This document shows, piece by piece, positions 33,670 through 45,709 of a stretch of 64,000 nucleotides of DNA. Every line of letters begins with the position of its first letter. Positions within the stretch are counted from its first letter, which is position 1. Under the pieces are notes generated by a model. That model was not told the origin of the DNA. It searched no databases and saw nothing but the letters and a program-made list of their open reading frames with translations. This DNA is from [Phialemoniopsis] sp. UDSM-2020 (lineage: Eukaryota; Ascomycota; Sordariomycetes; Thyridiales; Thyridiaceae). Location: NCBI GenBank assembly GCA_018873225.1, contig JAEILZ010000004.1, positions 2,108,001 through 2,172,000 of the forward strand, read 5' to 3'. The position numbers and the translations under genes were made by a program.

Positions 33670-34744
33670 GGTGCCTGTTGTTTCCCTGATACCAAGTTCC
33701 CGGGATTAAACCCAGGCGTTTTGAGTTTGTTGTCCCTACAAAGGCTTCTTCTGTATTTGCTCATAGACTTCTTTTTTTCCAACACGGAATGGTCTCCTTG
33801 TCCCATTGAATGCAAGAATGCTTCCTCATGATGGACAGAGAGCTTGCTTCCTTCTCTCTGAATTGAGGCCAAATATGGTTTAGCGCACTGGCATCCCCCG
33901 GCCAATGTGGGTGCAACCTTATTGAGATGATCCAATGGATCAGTCATGCCCAAACCAGACCCCTGCCAGGGATTCGATTTGGTCGCATTTGATTGATCAA
34001 TTGACCGATTTGATGACCCCTGTAACCCGGGCGTACAGTTATTGCTGTCTCCGACCTCATCTCATCTCCCAGGCCGGGGTGTAAGTCAAAACTTCGCGTC
34101 GAGCGCAAAGCAGGGGCCATTCCTCTTTCTTTCCTTCTTCTTTTTCTTCTTCTTCAACCACAATCAAAATGAGTGCACACAGTACGCCCTTTGCGGCCCT
34201 CGCTTATCCAATGCGACACAACACGCAGACGATGCTCGACAACAGCATCTCTTGCACCACCCTGAAAAGCCCCCCGAGCGGTGGGGTGACGCCCATTTGA
34301 GGCCTTTGGGGAGCGGGCCGCCCCGTGAACAACACGGGGCGAAGGTGGAGGCGGTGCGAGCTGAAAGGGCATCGTGCAGTCTTTACGTATCCTACATCTT
34401 CTATTAAGAAGAGTCGAAGAAGGTTGGAGAAGAGCCGTTGAGTTGCAAACGGCACAAGGTGGTGGAAGCGAAACAACGCTCGAGGTACTACATCGACATT
34501 TCAGTCGAGTGATTCATGCCGCTCAGTAGCCTTGAGTGAGATCGATCCACGCCCGATTCAGCATCAACAGATTGCGTCTTCATCGTAAGTAGGGCCATGA
34601 TTCTGCCAAGATGTACTTCTTTACTGATGCAACAGCAGGCCAGCACCGGTGTACCGCGGTGTTCTTCATTCTTTATTTCTTTCCCTCTGATCGAGAGCGA
34701 ACTCTCCGTCTCGCAGATTCTAGAACTCTGAAAACCTCAACACT
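33670..34744. other. Intergenic region
   Basis: 1.1 kb between BRX1 and the F-box gene. It has a pyrimidine-rich tract at about 34120-34157. No coding frame is convincing. Confidence 0.45.
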
Positions 34745-36115
34745 ATGTCGCTTGCAGTTTGCGTATCGCCAGGCCAAGGGCCTCTCCCTCATAAAATAGA
34801 GCGGCCCCGGGGTTTCATCGATGCGGCACCGTCCAAGCCTGTACGCCACGCCACGAATGGCTCGACAAGACTTGCAGTCCCTGTACGTGGCACAGCAAAC
34901 AATGCTCTCGAACAAGTGCCGACAGAGGTGTTTGTGGAAATATACAAGCTCCTCAACCTCAGCTCCGCCCTTAGTCTTGCAGCAACGAGCAGAAGATCTG
35001 CTGCTATCTTCACATCACACAGGGCATCCATTGTGCTCGAGGTGCTTGCAGAAGAATTCAGCCCTGTTGAAGAGCTGTTTCAATTGGTCGCACTGTCTCC
35101 TTGCGACCTCCAAACTCCCTGGGGAACATGGCTGAACAAGCCAGTCCGAAGGCACAAGACGCTTCTGTGCGAGGGAGGAACTTTGCCAGAAGGCTGGCCC
35201 GCCGCCAATGGTGATCACTCGTCAGGAGACATGCAGCTACAAGATGACGATATTGACAAGCTTCTCGCCATTTGCAAGGTCGTGAAGGGCTGGGAAAGAA
35301 TTTATCCCCAGTATCGCTTCCACGACGTGCCCTTGTCGAAACGAAGTCTTACCGCAACGGAAAATGAGAGACTGCGTCGCGCTCTGTATACCTGGATGCG
35401 CTATGCGTATTACTTTCACGGTGATCTTCCACGTCCACTGCCCTACATCGCTACCGGCACCGATGTGCGAATCAACCAACTTCGGTGCCTGTCGAATAAG
35501 CGACTGAGGGAGCTGCAGGATCTCTGGATGACAGTTCAGGACATCATTGAAGTCAAACTCTGTCCGTCCACCGAGACGATCCGAGTGAACACGGTAGGTC
35601 ATGATGTCTACAACATGTGCATACTGGTTACTAACTGGCCTCAGGATTTCGAGCTGACAAAGACGGAAGCGTCGCGGATTGGCTGGGGCGATGGTCAAGA
35701 CAATCAGAAAGTCATTGCCACTATGAGCAAACTCAGCCCGGAGGATCTGCTGTTTTATGTTGACAATTCGCACAAATACACCAAAACTCGGCTGATACAG
35801 GAGATCCGTGCCAAGCAGCCGGCATTCGAGTCGGATACCGAGACGCTGGGCATTGCGCTTTCTTGCGTTTACTCGGAACGCTACGATACGATCGTCTCCG
35901 AGTATGGAGCGCCACATCATGTGATGAGCTCGCTCTGGTTTCCTTCGCGGCCGTTGGGCGACTGCCGTGGAGGTATCTTGGATCTAGAAGATCCCGAGCT
36001 CGGTGCGGCCTCGGCGCAGTTGAAGGAGATGGACGGGTTGAAGCTTGATTGGAGAGCCGAGGATCCTAGCCAGGATTCAAGAGAGGAGATTCCCGCTGGG
36101 CTTTTGGATGTTTGA
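34745..36115 (+). CDS. F-box protein
   Basis: Single exon, 456 residues from the ATG of MSLAVCVSPG. An F-box-like motif at about 55-97, LEQVPTEVFVEIYKLLNLSS followed by ALSLAATSRRSAAIFT, has the LPxE-type first helix (here VPTE) and a second hydrophobic helix, as in Skp1-binding F-boxes. The remaining 350 residues are mostly helical and acidic, with no WD40 or LRR substrate-binding repeat. Many Pezizomycotina have such orphan F-box proteins. A role as an SCF ubiquitin-ligase adaptor is inferred from the motif only. The N-terminal 50 residues are poorly structured, so a later start cannot be excluded. Confidence 0.8.
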   Translation: MSLAVCVSPGQGPLPHKIERPRGFIDAAPSKPVRHATNGSTRLAVPVRGTANNALEQVPTEVFVEIYKLLNLSSALSLAATSRRSAAIFTSHRASIVLEVLAEEFSPVEELFQLVALSPCDLQTPWGTWLNKPVRRHKTLLCEGGTLPEGWPAANGDHSSGDMQLQDDDIDKLLAICKVVKGWERIYPQYRFHDVPLSKRSLTATENERLRRALYTWMRYAYYFHGDLPRPLPYIATGTDVRINQLRCLSNKRLRELQDLWMTVQDIIEVKLCPSTETIRVNTVGHDVYNMCILVTNWPQDFELTKTEASRIGWGDGQDNQKVIATMSKLSPEDLLFYVDNSHKYTKTRLIQEIRAKQPAFESDTETLGIALSCVYSERYDTIVSEYGAPHHVMSSLWFPSRPLGDCRGGILDLEDPELGAASAQLKEMDGLKLDWRAEDPSQDSREEIPAGLLDV

Positions 36116-37042
36116 GGCATCGGTCCGTGCAGCATATACTTGTGGACGTGTAGCCTGCTGGGGAGTATGAACTGACATGAGATGGCGTCCTATCCTTCCC
36201 CAAAATATATAGATGTATGGTGATCTATCGACCCGAGTCAGGTTTTGCCTACCAGAACTTTCCAAGATTACCTGCCCATAGTCGTTTGATTAATTAATTG
36301 TACAATACAAAAGCTCATAGCGTTTCCTTGGCGAGTGAACTACCCAAGACAAGACTCTAGTGCTACACATGGTGATTGCTGGTTTATGCTTCCTTGTCAA
36401 GATGTCGGTCTCTCCACATCCGTGCTGCCGTGGTACTGGGCTGCTATCCCGACATGGCCCTGAGAACATGACTTTCTAGTCTTCCCCCTCCTTTCTTTCT
36501 TTTTTTTTCTCAGACAAATGTATGAGTAGCTAATCCGCCATTGTCAGCAAGCCTCTTTGCAATTTTTATCTTTAATTTGTCAAAGACGCTGCTGGCTGGT
36601 GAACACTTACAAGTGTCAGTCCGGTCCGGGGGAGGCTGAGAGCTGTGCTGGGTAAGTTGAGGGCGCTAGCACGAATCAATGGAGGGCGGCCCCGGCCACT
36701 AAGATTGCCGCCGCCAATCACCTTCCGTTTGGCGACAACCCAAGTCACACTGAAATTCATCCACCATTGATGGCTCTCTGCCTTCATACCTCTTCATACC
36801 CTGTATAAGTTTCATTAAATGACAACATAGCGCAACGGCGCATTTCCCCCGCTCGTCCTTACTTCCCTGGTACGCTCCAGAAGTTGCGCAGTGGCCATCT
36901 TCGTCTTCTACCTATCGACCAGCCCATGCTGCGACTGCGGGTTTGCGTGTCGCATCTATCGCACAAGCGGGACCAGCTCACTCATAGCACCTCTTTTCAT
37001 ACTACCTCTGCTTGAGCTAAGCCTTTACTTCCCAACTCAGCG

Positions 37043-37333
37043 GTAAGTACAATACACTTTTCTTATGCTCTGATACCTTGTGGTACCAAGTGAAGGTGCA
37101 CCTATATCACGCAAACATATGTCAATATCCGTCGCAGTTTGGTGTTCACCAGATAATCTCGTCGAGTGGCCCAAGGTGGGTGAGAGTCAGGGGCGCATGG
37201 GAAAAGGCAGGAGCCGCTGCGAGCCGGCCTCTTTCCAAGCCTATTGACTACATCCTCTCTTGGAGCTAGTCGTCTTATATCTTTCTTTGCTTGCGTACTA
37301 TGTTGATCAAACAAGACTAACGATTTGCTCCAG
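37043..37333 (+). other. Likely 5' UTR intron of the HDA1-type gene
   Basis: A consensus donor GTAAGT at 37043 and acceptor TTGCTCCAG ending at 37333 define a 291-nt intron, with a branch-like GACTAACG about 17 nt before the acceptor. It lies upstream of the coding start and in no coding frame. This is inference from splice signals. Confidence 0.6.
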
Positions 37334-37346
37334 ATCAGCAGTTCTC

Positions 37347-37391
37347 ATGTCTTTGGTCCATCGCCATCGGTCTGGGCAAACAAGTTTCTAA
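37347..37391 (+). promoter_or_regulatory. Upstream ORF, 14 codons
   Basis: If the 5' UTR intron is removed, the first ATG in the mature leader opens a 14-codon frame (MSLVHRHRSGQTSF) that stops 29 nt before the main start. It could reduce initiation at the deacetylase start codon. Confidence 0.5.
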
Positions 37392-37420
37392 CGTTCTGCG
37401 CTTTTCCACCTGGTTGGCTT

Positions 37421-39892
37421 ATGGTTATGGCGGACACCGACAACGATATCGTCATGGGTGGTGCCCACCACCACGACCAAGCTGGGGGCCCGGCTACTAA
37501 CGGTGTTTCCAGCGAAGAAAATGGTGGGCCGGGCTTTCTTGACATGTCCAATGACGGTCTGAGCTCCATGGGCGACTCTGAAGAGGAAGTTCTGGAGCAG
37601 GCAGGGTATCCAGTGGAGTTCAAGAGGAGAGGTCTCTTGCCTACGGGCTGTTGCTACGATGACCGGATGAAGCTGCATGCAAATGCAGACTTTGGACCCA
37701 ATCCGCACCATCCAGAGGATCCTGCCCGTATCGAGGAGATCATGAAAACGTTCAAGAAAGCAGGCCTTGTTTACACCGGCTCAGAAGCTGACCTCATCGA
37801 CATTGTTTCGACAAGCCCGACCAGATACATGTGGCGGATAGCTGCCCGCGAAGCAACGCAAGAGGAGATTCTCCTCGTCCATAAACCCTCGCACTTCTTA
37901 TGGGTAGAGCAGCTTTCGACCATGCCGACGCACGAACTGCGAGTGCTGAGCAAGGAAAAGGACCAAGGGCGGGACTCGCTCTACGTCGGCAGCATGACGT
38001 ACGAAGCGTCCCTCATATCTGCCGGTGGCGCCATCGAGACGTGCAAGGCTGTGGTCAATGGCACAGTCAAGAATGCGTTTGCCATCATAAGACCGCCGGG
38101 ACACCATGCTGAATGGGACACGCCCATGGGTTTCTGTCTTTTCAACAATGTTCCCATTGCCACTAGGATTTGTCAACAGGAGTACCCCGAGTTGTGCCGG
38201 AAAGTGCTGATCCTGGACTGGGATGTGCACCATGGTAACGGAATCCAAAACATCTTCTACGAAGATCCAAACGTCCTTTACATATCACTCCATGTCTACC
38301 AGGACGGCAGTTTCTACCCTGGGAAACCCGACAACCCCATGACACCGGATGGCGGTCCTGAGCATTGCGGTGCAGGCGCTGGCCTCGGAAGAAATATCAA
38401 CATTCCCTGGCACGACCAAGGCATGGGCGACGGGGAGTATCTCGCCGCCTTTCAGAAGATAGTGATGCCTATCGCGAACGAGTTCAACCCCGATCTAGTC
38501 ATCATCTCGGCGGGTTTTGATGCTGCCGCTGGCGACGAGCTTGGCGGCTGTTTCGTTACTCCTGCCTGTTATGCTCACATGACCCACATGCTCACGTCTC
38601 TCGCCGGAGGCAAGGTCGCGGTCTGCCTCGAGGGCGGATATAATCTTCACGCCATCTCAAACTCGGCTCTGGCAGTTGCTCGGACACTCATGGGAGAGCC
38701 ACCACCGAAGATGGAGATGCCCAAGCTGAACAAGGAGGCGGCGAAGCTGCTGGCCAAGGTGCAGGCCTACCAGGCCCCGTTCTGGGATTGCATGAGGCCA
38801 GGAATTGTCGATGTGCAAGAAGTCCAGAGTGCCGGCGGTGTGCGCCTTCACGACGTGATACGGGCAGCACAGCGGCAGCGGTTGTCTGAGAAGCACGGCA
38901 TGATCCCCCTCTTCATCCAGAGAGAAACGCTATTCAAGACTTTTGAGAACCAGGTTCTGGTGACCCAAGACCTTCACAATGCCAAGAGGATCATTGTCAT
39001 CGTTCACGATCCGTAAGTATCAACCTGGTTGGAGCCGGATTCTTGTTCGCGAGACTAACAGACGGATCAAGACCTGAGCTTGTAGCACAACCAGATCCCC
39101 TAGACAACACTCTGGACGCACATAACACCTGGATGGTAAGGGCATAAATAAGTTCTCATGGTTTCGTAATCCCGCTAACCAATTACCTAGGCCGATGGAG
39201 TGTCGCAATATATTGACTGGGCCGTGCGTAAGGGCTTCGGCGTGGTCGATGTGAATGTGCCACATTACATCACGCATCCAGAGGTAATGCTCTTGAGCTT
39301 CTCCAAAGCTTGGTCAATTGGGCTAACTGTCTTGCCCCTTCAGGATGTCGACCCGTTCACCCCCAGGGCCGATGAGCGTGCCTTGCAGGCTCAGATCCAG
39401 GAGTTGATATGCTACATCTGGGACAACTACCTGCAAATCTCGGAGAGTCATGAGGACATATTCTTGATTGGTGTAGGAAGTGCATATCTAGGCGTCAAAG
39501 TCCTTCTGATCAACCGAGGCAAGTTTCGCGCTTACCGTTGTCAGCGGCTCGAAGTGCCCACCATTCTGACCTGATACACAGATTGCAAATCCTCCATTTC
39601 GGGTGTCGTAAATTTTGTGACGGGCAATCTGAGACCTGTCAAGAGCGATATCGACGAAACTCTGTCCTCTTGGTACAAAGAGAACTCGCGGATTTATGTA
39701 GCCAACGATCATGCTTGCTGGTCTGATCCGGACCTCAATCGGAAGGTGAACAAGAGGCGCTTCGGCGCTGTCTTGCGGAGTTCGGCAACTGGTCTTAGTG
39801 GCATGATGAAGGAGCACGCACAAGAGGCTCAGGAATGGATCCTGAACAGGGTTGGAGAGGAAGCGGGTGACACAACGGAGGAGGAGAAGTGA
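37421..39892 (+). CDS. HDA1: Class II histone deacetylase, HDA1/Clr3 type
   Basis: Five exons, 37421-39012, 39072-39135, 39191-39283, 39344-39518 and 39582-39892, give 744 residues; a second ATG two codons later (MADTDND) is an equally good start. Catalytic motifs are present: RPPGHHAEWDTPMGFCLFNN (from about 224), LDWDVHHGNG (about 265-274) and SAGFDAAAGDELGG, with the His-His pair and Asp zinc ligands. The C-terminal part, from about 531, is an Arb2-type domain (DPPELVAQPDPLDNTLDAH, VNVPHYITHP, ACWSDPDLNRKVNKRRFG), diagnostic for fungal Hda1/Clr3. Known role: H3/H4 deacetylation in gene silencing and heterochromatin. The last intron begins with GCAAGT (GC-AG). The third intron is 60 nt with no stop in frame, so its retention would add 20 residues. 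Confidence 0.96.
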
Positions 39893-40502
39893 GCAGTTGA
39901 CTGGGAAAGGGGGGGGCAAGAGGTTTGTTACTTGATTTGGCGATCCAGGAGCTGGAGTCTGGAGCGGGCCCGGGTTTCGATTGCTGCACTGCATCTCATT
40001 GCTTTTTGTTTTTGTATCTTACAGAAGACGCCGTCTCTTTTACAAGTCGCCTCTTTTACGGGATACAGCCCCTGGTTATCATTGGGTGTCCTGTTTCAAT
40101 ACCTACATATACCCAGCCGGAGAAAGTTGGTACTCTGCATCTTTTTGAGATAGTTACCTGCAGATAGATAGCTAGGTAACCAAGCATACTTTGACCGCTA
40201 TGAATTGCACACTGACCAGGCTTGCACTTTCACTTTACTTGGAACTATTTGATGTAACAGGCACAGCTGACATCTTATTGGCTGCAGCAGAAGAGATGGA
40301 TTGTGGTCTGGTGGAGGTGGAGAACAGCACTTGACTGGTCTGGCGCATTTCATGGCTTATCGATAAGAGTTCGCGTGCGCGTGCTAAAAGTTTCGAGATT
40401 ACCTGCTCTCTCTCAACATGAACCTCATGTCTTTCTCACTTTGCTCTCACCAATCACCCAGGTCCACACGCAGCCGTGACCACAACCTCAGATTGACATA
40501 GA
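39893..40502. other. Intergenic region, promoter of RS-rich gene
   Basis: 610 bp between the deacetylase stop and the first coding exon of the RS-rich gene. It holds a perfect CTTATCGATAAG palindrome 135 bp before that exon and no coding frame. Confidence 0.55.
40357..40368. promoter_or_regulatory. Palindromic GATA pair
   Basis: CTTATCGATAAG, a perfect 12-bp palindrome made of two head-to-head GATAAG sites with no spacer, 135 bp upstream of the RS-rich gene start. GATA factors bind HGATAR sites, and paired sites are preferred by several fungal GATA proteins. Function here is inferred. Confidence 0.5.
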
Positions 40503-43500
40503 ATGGATCGCGAACGAAGTAGAAGGTGAGTCGCTAAAATGTTTTGTAGTAGCTATTCACACTTGGTACCTTTTCATGCGCAACAACGCTCCCCACCCTC
40601 ACTACAATCATCACCCCCCATCACCACCACCCTTCCTCTCTACAGCCCATCTTTACACTGCCTTGTCATTCCCCAATTGCAAACTCCAAAACCTCGACAT
40701 CTACTGTATTTGCACATACTTCTCTCAATATCATTGCAAAATACACCTCTTGTACTCGAAACCTTGCCCTTGTCTGGCATCTTGTTTCGAGGCCCTCAGG
40801 AACTCCGTAAATTCCATTCGCCACGCGAATCCGGCAGCGGCACTGGCACCCTCAAGCCTGTCTTCGAAGTGCATTCCTCCTATCGACAGACACATCGACA
40901 CGATGGATCATAATCATGTCGTGCGACCGACTGCCGTGAGCCAGCGCAAGCCTCTTCCAACCCGCGCCCCCAATACTCAGGCGTCCCGCCAGCGATCCCT
41001 CAGACAGCCTGTCGTCTCCTACAAGCACTCGAAGAAAATGCGACGGATTTTAAGAAAGAAGCCTCGTCAACAGACCCGGCCTGCTACATTTGCCGCCAAG
41101 TACCCCCAATCGGATGAAGACCTCGAATATCCTAATGGCCATCGCTCGTACGGTGCATCGCCCGTAGCGATTTGGAGGGCCGAAACCAATGACTTCGTCA
41201 GCACGCTGCAGATGTTCGACGGGCATTATCCTCAGCATACCTTTCACCATGGTATCCTTGGTTATGTCAAACACCGACGAGAAGTCGAGATGGGTCTCGT
41301 CGCAGATGACGAGGACGAGGAATTCGCTCAGCACCCCACTGAGGACTCCAGAAAACCAGCCCCAACGCCCGGTCCGATGCAAGCTGAGCAGCCAGTGATC
41401 GACTTCAGCGGTGTCGCTTCCATCGAAGACGTCCGCAATCGCTATATCGAATTCACCAAGCGCGAGCTGCGACACCACAAGAACCTTCTTCGCAAGGCGA
41501 CCACCGAGGAGTTTAGATTCATTACGGGCGTGAACAGCAGACATCAAGACGTATGGGCTAGAGCGCTCACCACCGCTGTGCTATATCCCGCCAAGCTCAT
41601 ACTGGCCAGTAAGGCGCATGGTAGCCGCCGCTTGAAGTCGGTTGACGAACGGCGCGACAAGAAACCCGGCCCGAGTCCCCTTCGCCAGTGCGAATCTGCC
41701 GGATATGATGCCTTCGAATCTAGCAACAAAGGAGCCGCAGTGTCCACGAAGCGAAAACGTGATTCAGAATCTTCTCTGGATTGTTCTTCGGAGTATTCAA
41801 GGCTTGACTCGGCTACCGATGCCCCGGAAGCGGAGGACCCCTCCTGCCGCAGTCCGCCCCGGAAGCGGCGTTGCGTGCGTTCCATCGCAGAGCTACAAGA
41901 GACTCACTTCTTTGAAGCTCAGGAAGAGCTCGAAACGGAGGCTTGTTCTCCAGACCTCCCGCTAGCGCCCACTTGCAACGACATGTCGGTAGATAAGCTC
42001 ATTGAGCGATTCTTCGACCTTGTGGCAGAACAGGGAATAGATATCGAGGCTGCCATGGGCCTTGACCTCCGCAAGCCACTCGAGGCAATCTCTCCCCTTC
42101 GACACGAGACAGTCTCAGCTTCATCCGGTACTGAGGGCGATCTCATATGCCGTCGAACCTGCAGCTGACGATGCGTCTCGTGGTGCCGCTCTCAGTCCTC
42201 TCAACGGGTCGAGTGCACCTTGCCGTCACGCCTTGACCTTATGGCCGGGCCTCCGTGTACTCTTTTATTCTGATCCTTTGGATTCTTGTATTATTCTTCT
42301 TTATCCTGTCACACAACACATCTACAACACACCACATGACACAACGAGCAAACAGCATCATCTCAGAAACTCTACCACAGCTACTAATTAGAATTGACAC
42401 AGATATGACGACGGCGAAGTTACCAGATATGGCGCGGGAGAGTCATATCGACCTTTCAATCGGGACCGATCACCGCGTAGGGCAAGGAGTCCACCGCCAA
42501 GAGAGCATGACCGGGGGCGGGATAGAGAAAGAGATCGCCCACGCTCACCCATAGGTGGTAGCGATTGCTATGTGCCTGGAAGGTCGCCAAGACGCCGATC
42601 ACGAAGCAACGATCGGTTTCTTAACCGAGACAGATCACGGGATAGGGGTGAACGGTGGCGCAGAGACCGAAGTCGCAGTCGCGCCAGGAGCCCCATCAGG
42701 CGGCTGTCACCACGGCGGAGTCCCCGGCGCAGCCCTAGACGTAGCCCTCGGCGCTCACCAGTGCGCTACACCTCACCAAGACGTGACGACCGAGACAGCC
42801 GAAATGACCGTGGACGGTCACCTAGGAGAGATTTCGATTCACGTGACGCTAGGTGAGCATGAAATCACTTTTCTTTCACTTCATATTCATCGCCCTCGCT
42901 CTCGGTTTGGGTGCAAAGGCTACAATCTTGCTAACCTGCAAACTTCAGAAGGCGATCACGTTCGCCGTACGACCGAGATCGCGGGAATCGCGCACGAAGT
43001 CCCCCGATGAGGCCTCGCTCTCCACCACCTGGCCCTAGGCCATACCGACCGCGGTCTCGTAGTGCGGACCGCCGCGAGGACAGGTATGGCTCATACCGGC
43101 GCCCGACCCCGCCTCGCGAATCCAACATTTCATCGGCCATTACATCGCGATCAGCATCGGGAAGATCGTCTCCGCGTCCCGGCTCTATCCGCGGTCGTTC
43201 TCGGCCTGTGTCGCCTACCGGCCGTTCACCACTTCCCCCAGCAGCACGCGATACTCCTCGAGCTGCGGCGCACTCTGAGGCTTCCACTCCGCGAATCCGA
43301 TCGCCTCCCCGCGGCCCAGCAGCTTTGAGGGCACCGACGGGACCCAGCGCATCAAGAAACTTTACGGCGCCAGCAGGATCTCCGGCAGCCCCCCCTTCTC
43401 GAGCAACAGCCGCGACTCCTTCGGGAACACCAAACCGCTCTACCGCTACCAGCCCTACAATTCCGCCTTCTGGGCCTCGAGGCTACGTTGCGCCTCGCGG

Positions 43501-44044
43501 TGGCGCCTACGGACCGCGAAGCGGCCGAGGCGGCTGGTCATCTGGCCCTCCACCACGCCACCCCAGTGGCAGTGGCCCGTCGGCTTCTCCTCCAATTCCA
43601 TCTGGTGGCCCGAGCGGCATTCCCACCGGTCCTCGCGCCTCGTCTTCGTCCTCCTCTCCGGCTCTGTCCTCCAAGCCTTTCAACCCACCTACCGGCCCCT
43701 CATCGTCCTCTTCCGGACCGTCACAGGGACGGGGCAGCCAGTCGCTGGCTCAGCAACTCATGTCATCGATGAGCGTGGTTGTCCCTGGCGGCCGCATCGA
43801 CCCATCGCTCACCCCGCTGTCGACCGGCATCACCAAGGAGCTCGAGCCGCATCATCGCCGGCTCCGAGAAGACGAAGAGCGCATTCGCGAGGAGCTCAAG
43901 GGCAAGGAAGAGAAGCTGCGGCGCAGCCTACGGGCGTGGGACAAGATGGAGCGCGAGTCGGGAGCCTTTTGGCTCCGTAGCGACCTGAGTGAGCGGAGCC
44001 TGAAGAATATCGCAGGCGAGGGAATGGGCGGAGCCGCTTTCTAA
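40503..44044 (+). CDS. RS-rich (serine/arginine) nuclear protein
   Basis: Three exons, 40503-40525, 42403-42852 and 42949-44044, give 522 residues. The frame of the second exon is closed by a TGA just before the acceptor, so it needs an upstream exon ending in phase 2. The 23-nt exon MDRERSRR ends in phase 2 with a consensus GTGAGT and joins smoothly to YDDGEVTRYG. The resulting 1877-nt intron has a CTACTAAT branch site and CACAG acceptor, and contains a whole second gene. Residues 30-210 are dense in RS, SPRR and RD repeats (RRSPRRSPRRSPRRSP), a composition seen in splicing-associated SR proteins. The middle is Pro/Ser/Gly-rich. The C terminus is a charged helix (EDEERIREELKGKEEKLRRS) ending WLRSDLSERSLKNIAGEGMG. 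No RRM or PWI domain is visible. Probably a nuclear-speckle or spliceosome factor. Confidence 0.8.
40903..42168 (+). CDS. Uncharacterised protein gene nested in an intron
   Basis: Single exon, 421 residues from MDHNHVVRPT. The frame opens 327 nt earlier at 40576, but that part reads as His/Pro/Cys-rich untranslated-like sequence. From residue 1 on the composition is normal for a protein: a basic N terminus with KKMRRILRKKPR, an acidic patch VADDEDEEF, a helical segment IEDVRNRYIEFTKRELRHHK, then RKRKRD- and PPRKRR-type nuclear signals (seen as TKRKRDSE and SPPRKRRCVR), and a helical end SVDKLIERFFDLVAEQGIDI. I do not recognise a family. It lies wholly within the first intron of the RS-rich gene, on the same strand. 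A 1.27-kb frame is very unlikely by chance at this base composition. Likely a nuclear protein, function unknown. Confidence 0.75.
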   Translation: MDHNHVVRPTAVSQRKPLPTRAPNTQASRQRSLRQPVVSYKHSKKMRRILRKKPRQQTRPATFAAKYPQSDEDLEYPNGHRSYGASPVAIWRAETNDFVSTLQMFDGHYPQHTFHHGILGYVKHRREVEMGLVADDEDEEFAQHPTEDSRKPAPTPGPMQAEQPVIDFSGVASIEDVRNRYIEFTKRELRHHKNLLRKATTEEFRFITGVNSRHQDVWARALTTAVLYPAKLILASKAHGSRRLKSVDERRDKKPGPSPLRQCESAGYDAFESSNKGAAVSTKRKRDSESSLDCSSEYSRLDSATDAPEAEDPSCRSPPRKRRCVRSIAELQETHFFEAQEELETEACSPDLPLAPTCNDMSVDKLIERFFDLVAEQGIDIEAAMGLDLRKPLEAISPLRHETVSASSGTEGDLICRRTCS

Positions 44045-44527
44045 GGAGATTGGCTCTTTATCGCACTTTTTTTTTTTTTGGGACGTTGGAGGACTTGCCG
44101 GCTGAGAGGGCTGAGAGGGCGCATTCGAGCTGATATGCAAGTCGACTTGAGCGAATTTGCTTTTGTGTACGATAAACCAATATACCAATCCAAAATGCGA
44201 TCATGAATTTCAAGGGCATCCATTCCACATTGACAATAAAGAAAATCCATGACTGATTACGATATTTGACCATGTATTTCGCACGGCATCACTCGTTGGA
44301 ACTGATATTGGGGTAGCCCACGTAGGACCGTCAATTCATTATTATTTTTATCTTGTTTTGATACTTCCTCGCCCATTGATTTACGTCCCCGAAAAGACTA
44401 CCTTTGCCCAAAAGGGAAGCGATAAGGAGGTGGCCAATCCCCCCGAGTTGCACAGGATGCTAATATCTATCCGGCCCAAGTCACTTTTTACACCCAGTTA
44501 TTTCAGGTCATGACCGCACATTGCTGC
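44045..44527. other. Convergent 3' flanks
   Basis: Lies between the stop codons of the RS-rich gene and GAPDH, which converge here. It holds a poly-T tract at 44068-44080 and AT-rich sequence, consistent with 3' untranslated and polyadenylation regions. Confidence 0.55.

Positions 44528-45709
<1,182 letters not shown>

Larger units (their letters stand above)
36116..37420. other. Intergenic region and spliced leader of the deacetylase gene
   Basis: The first 900 bp show no coding frame. The distal part contains a likely 5' UTR intron and a uORF, listed separately. Confidence 0.5.

Noticed and set aside
40576..40902. N-terminal extension of the nested gene to the first ATG
   Set aside because: The 109 codons are His/Pro/Cys-rich and pyrimidine-rich in DNA, like untranslated leader; composition changes sharply at 40903.
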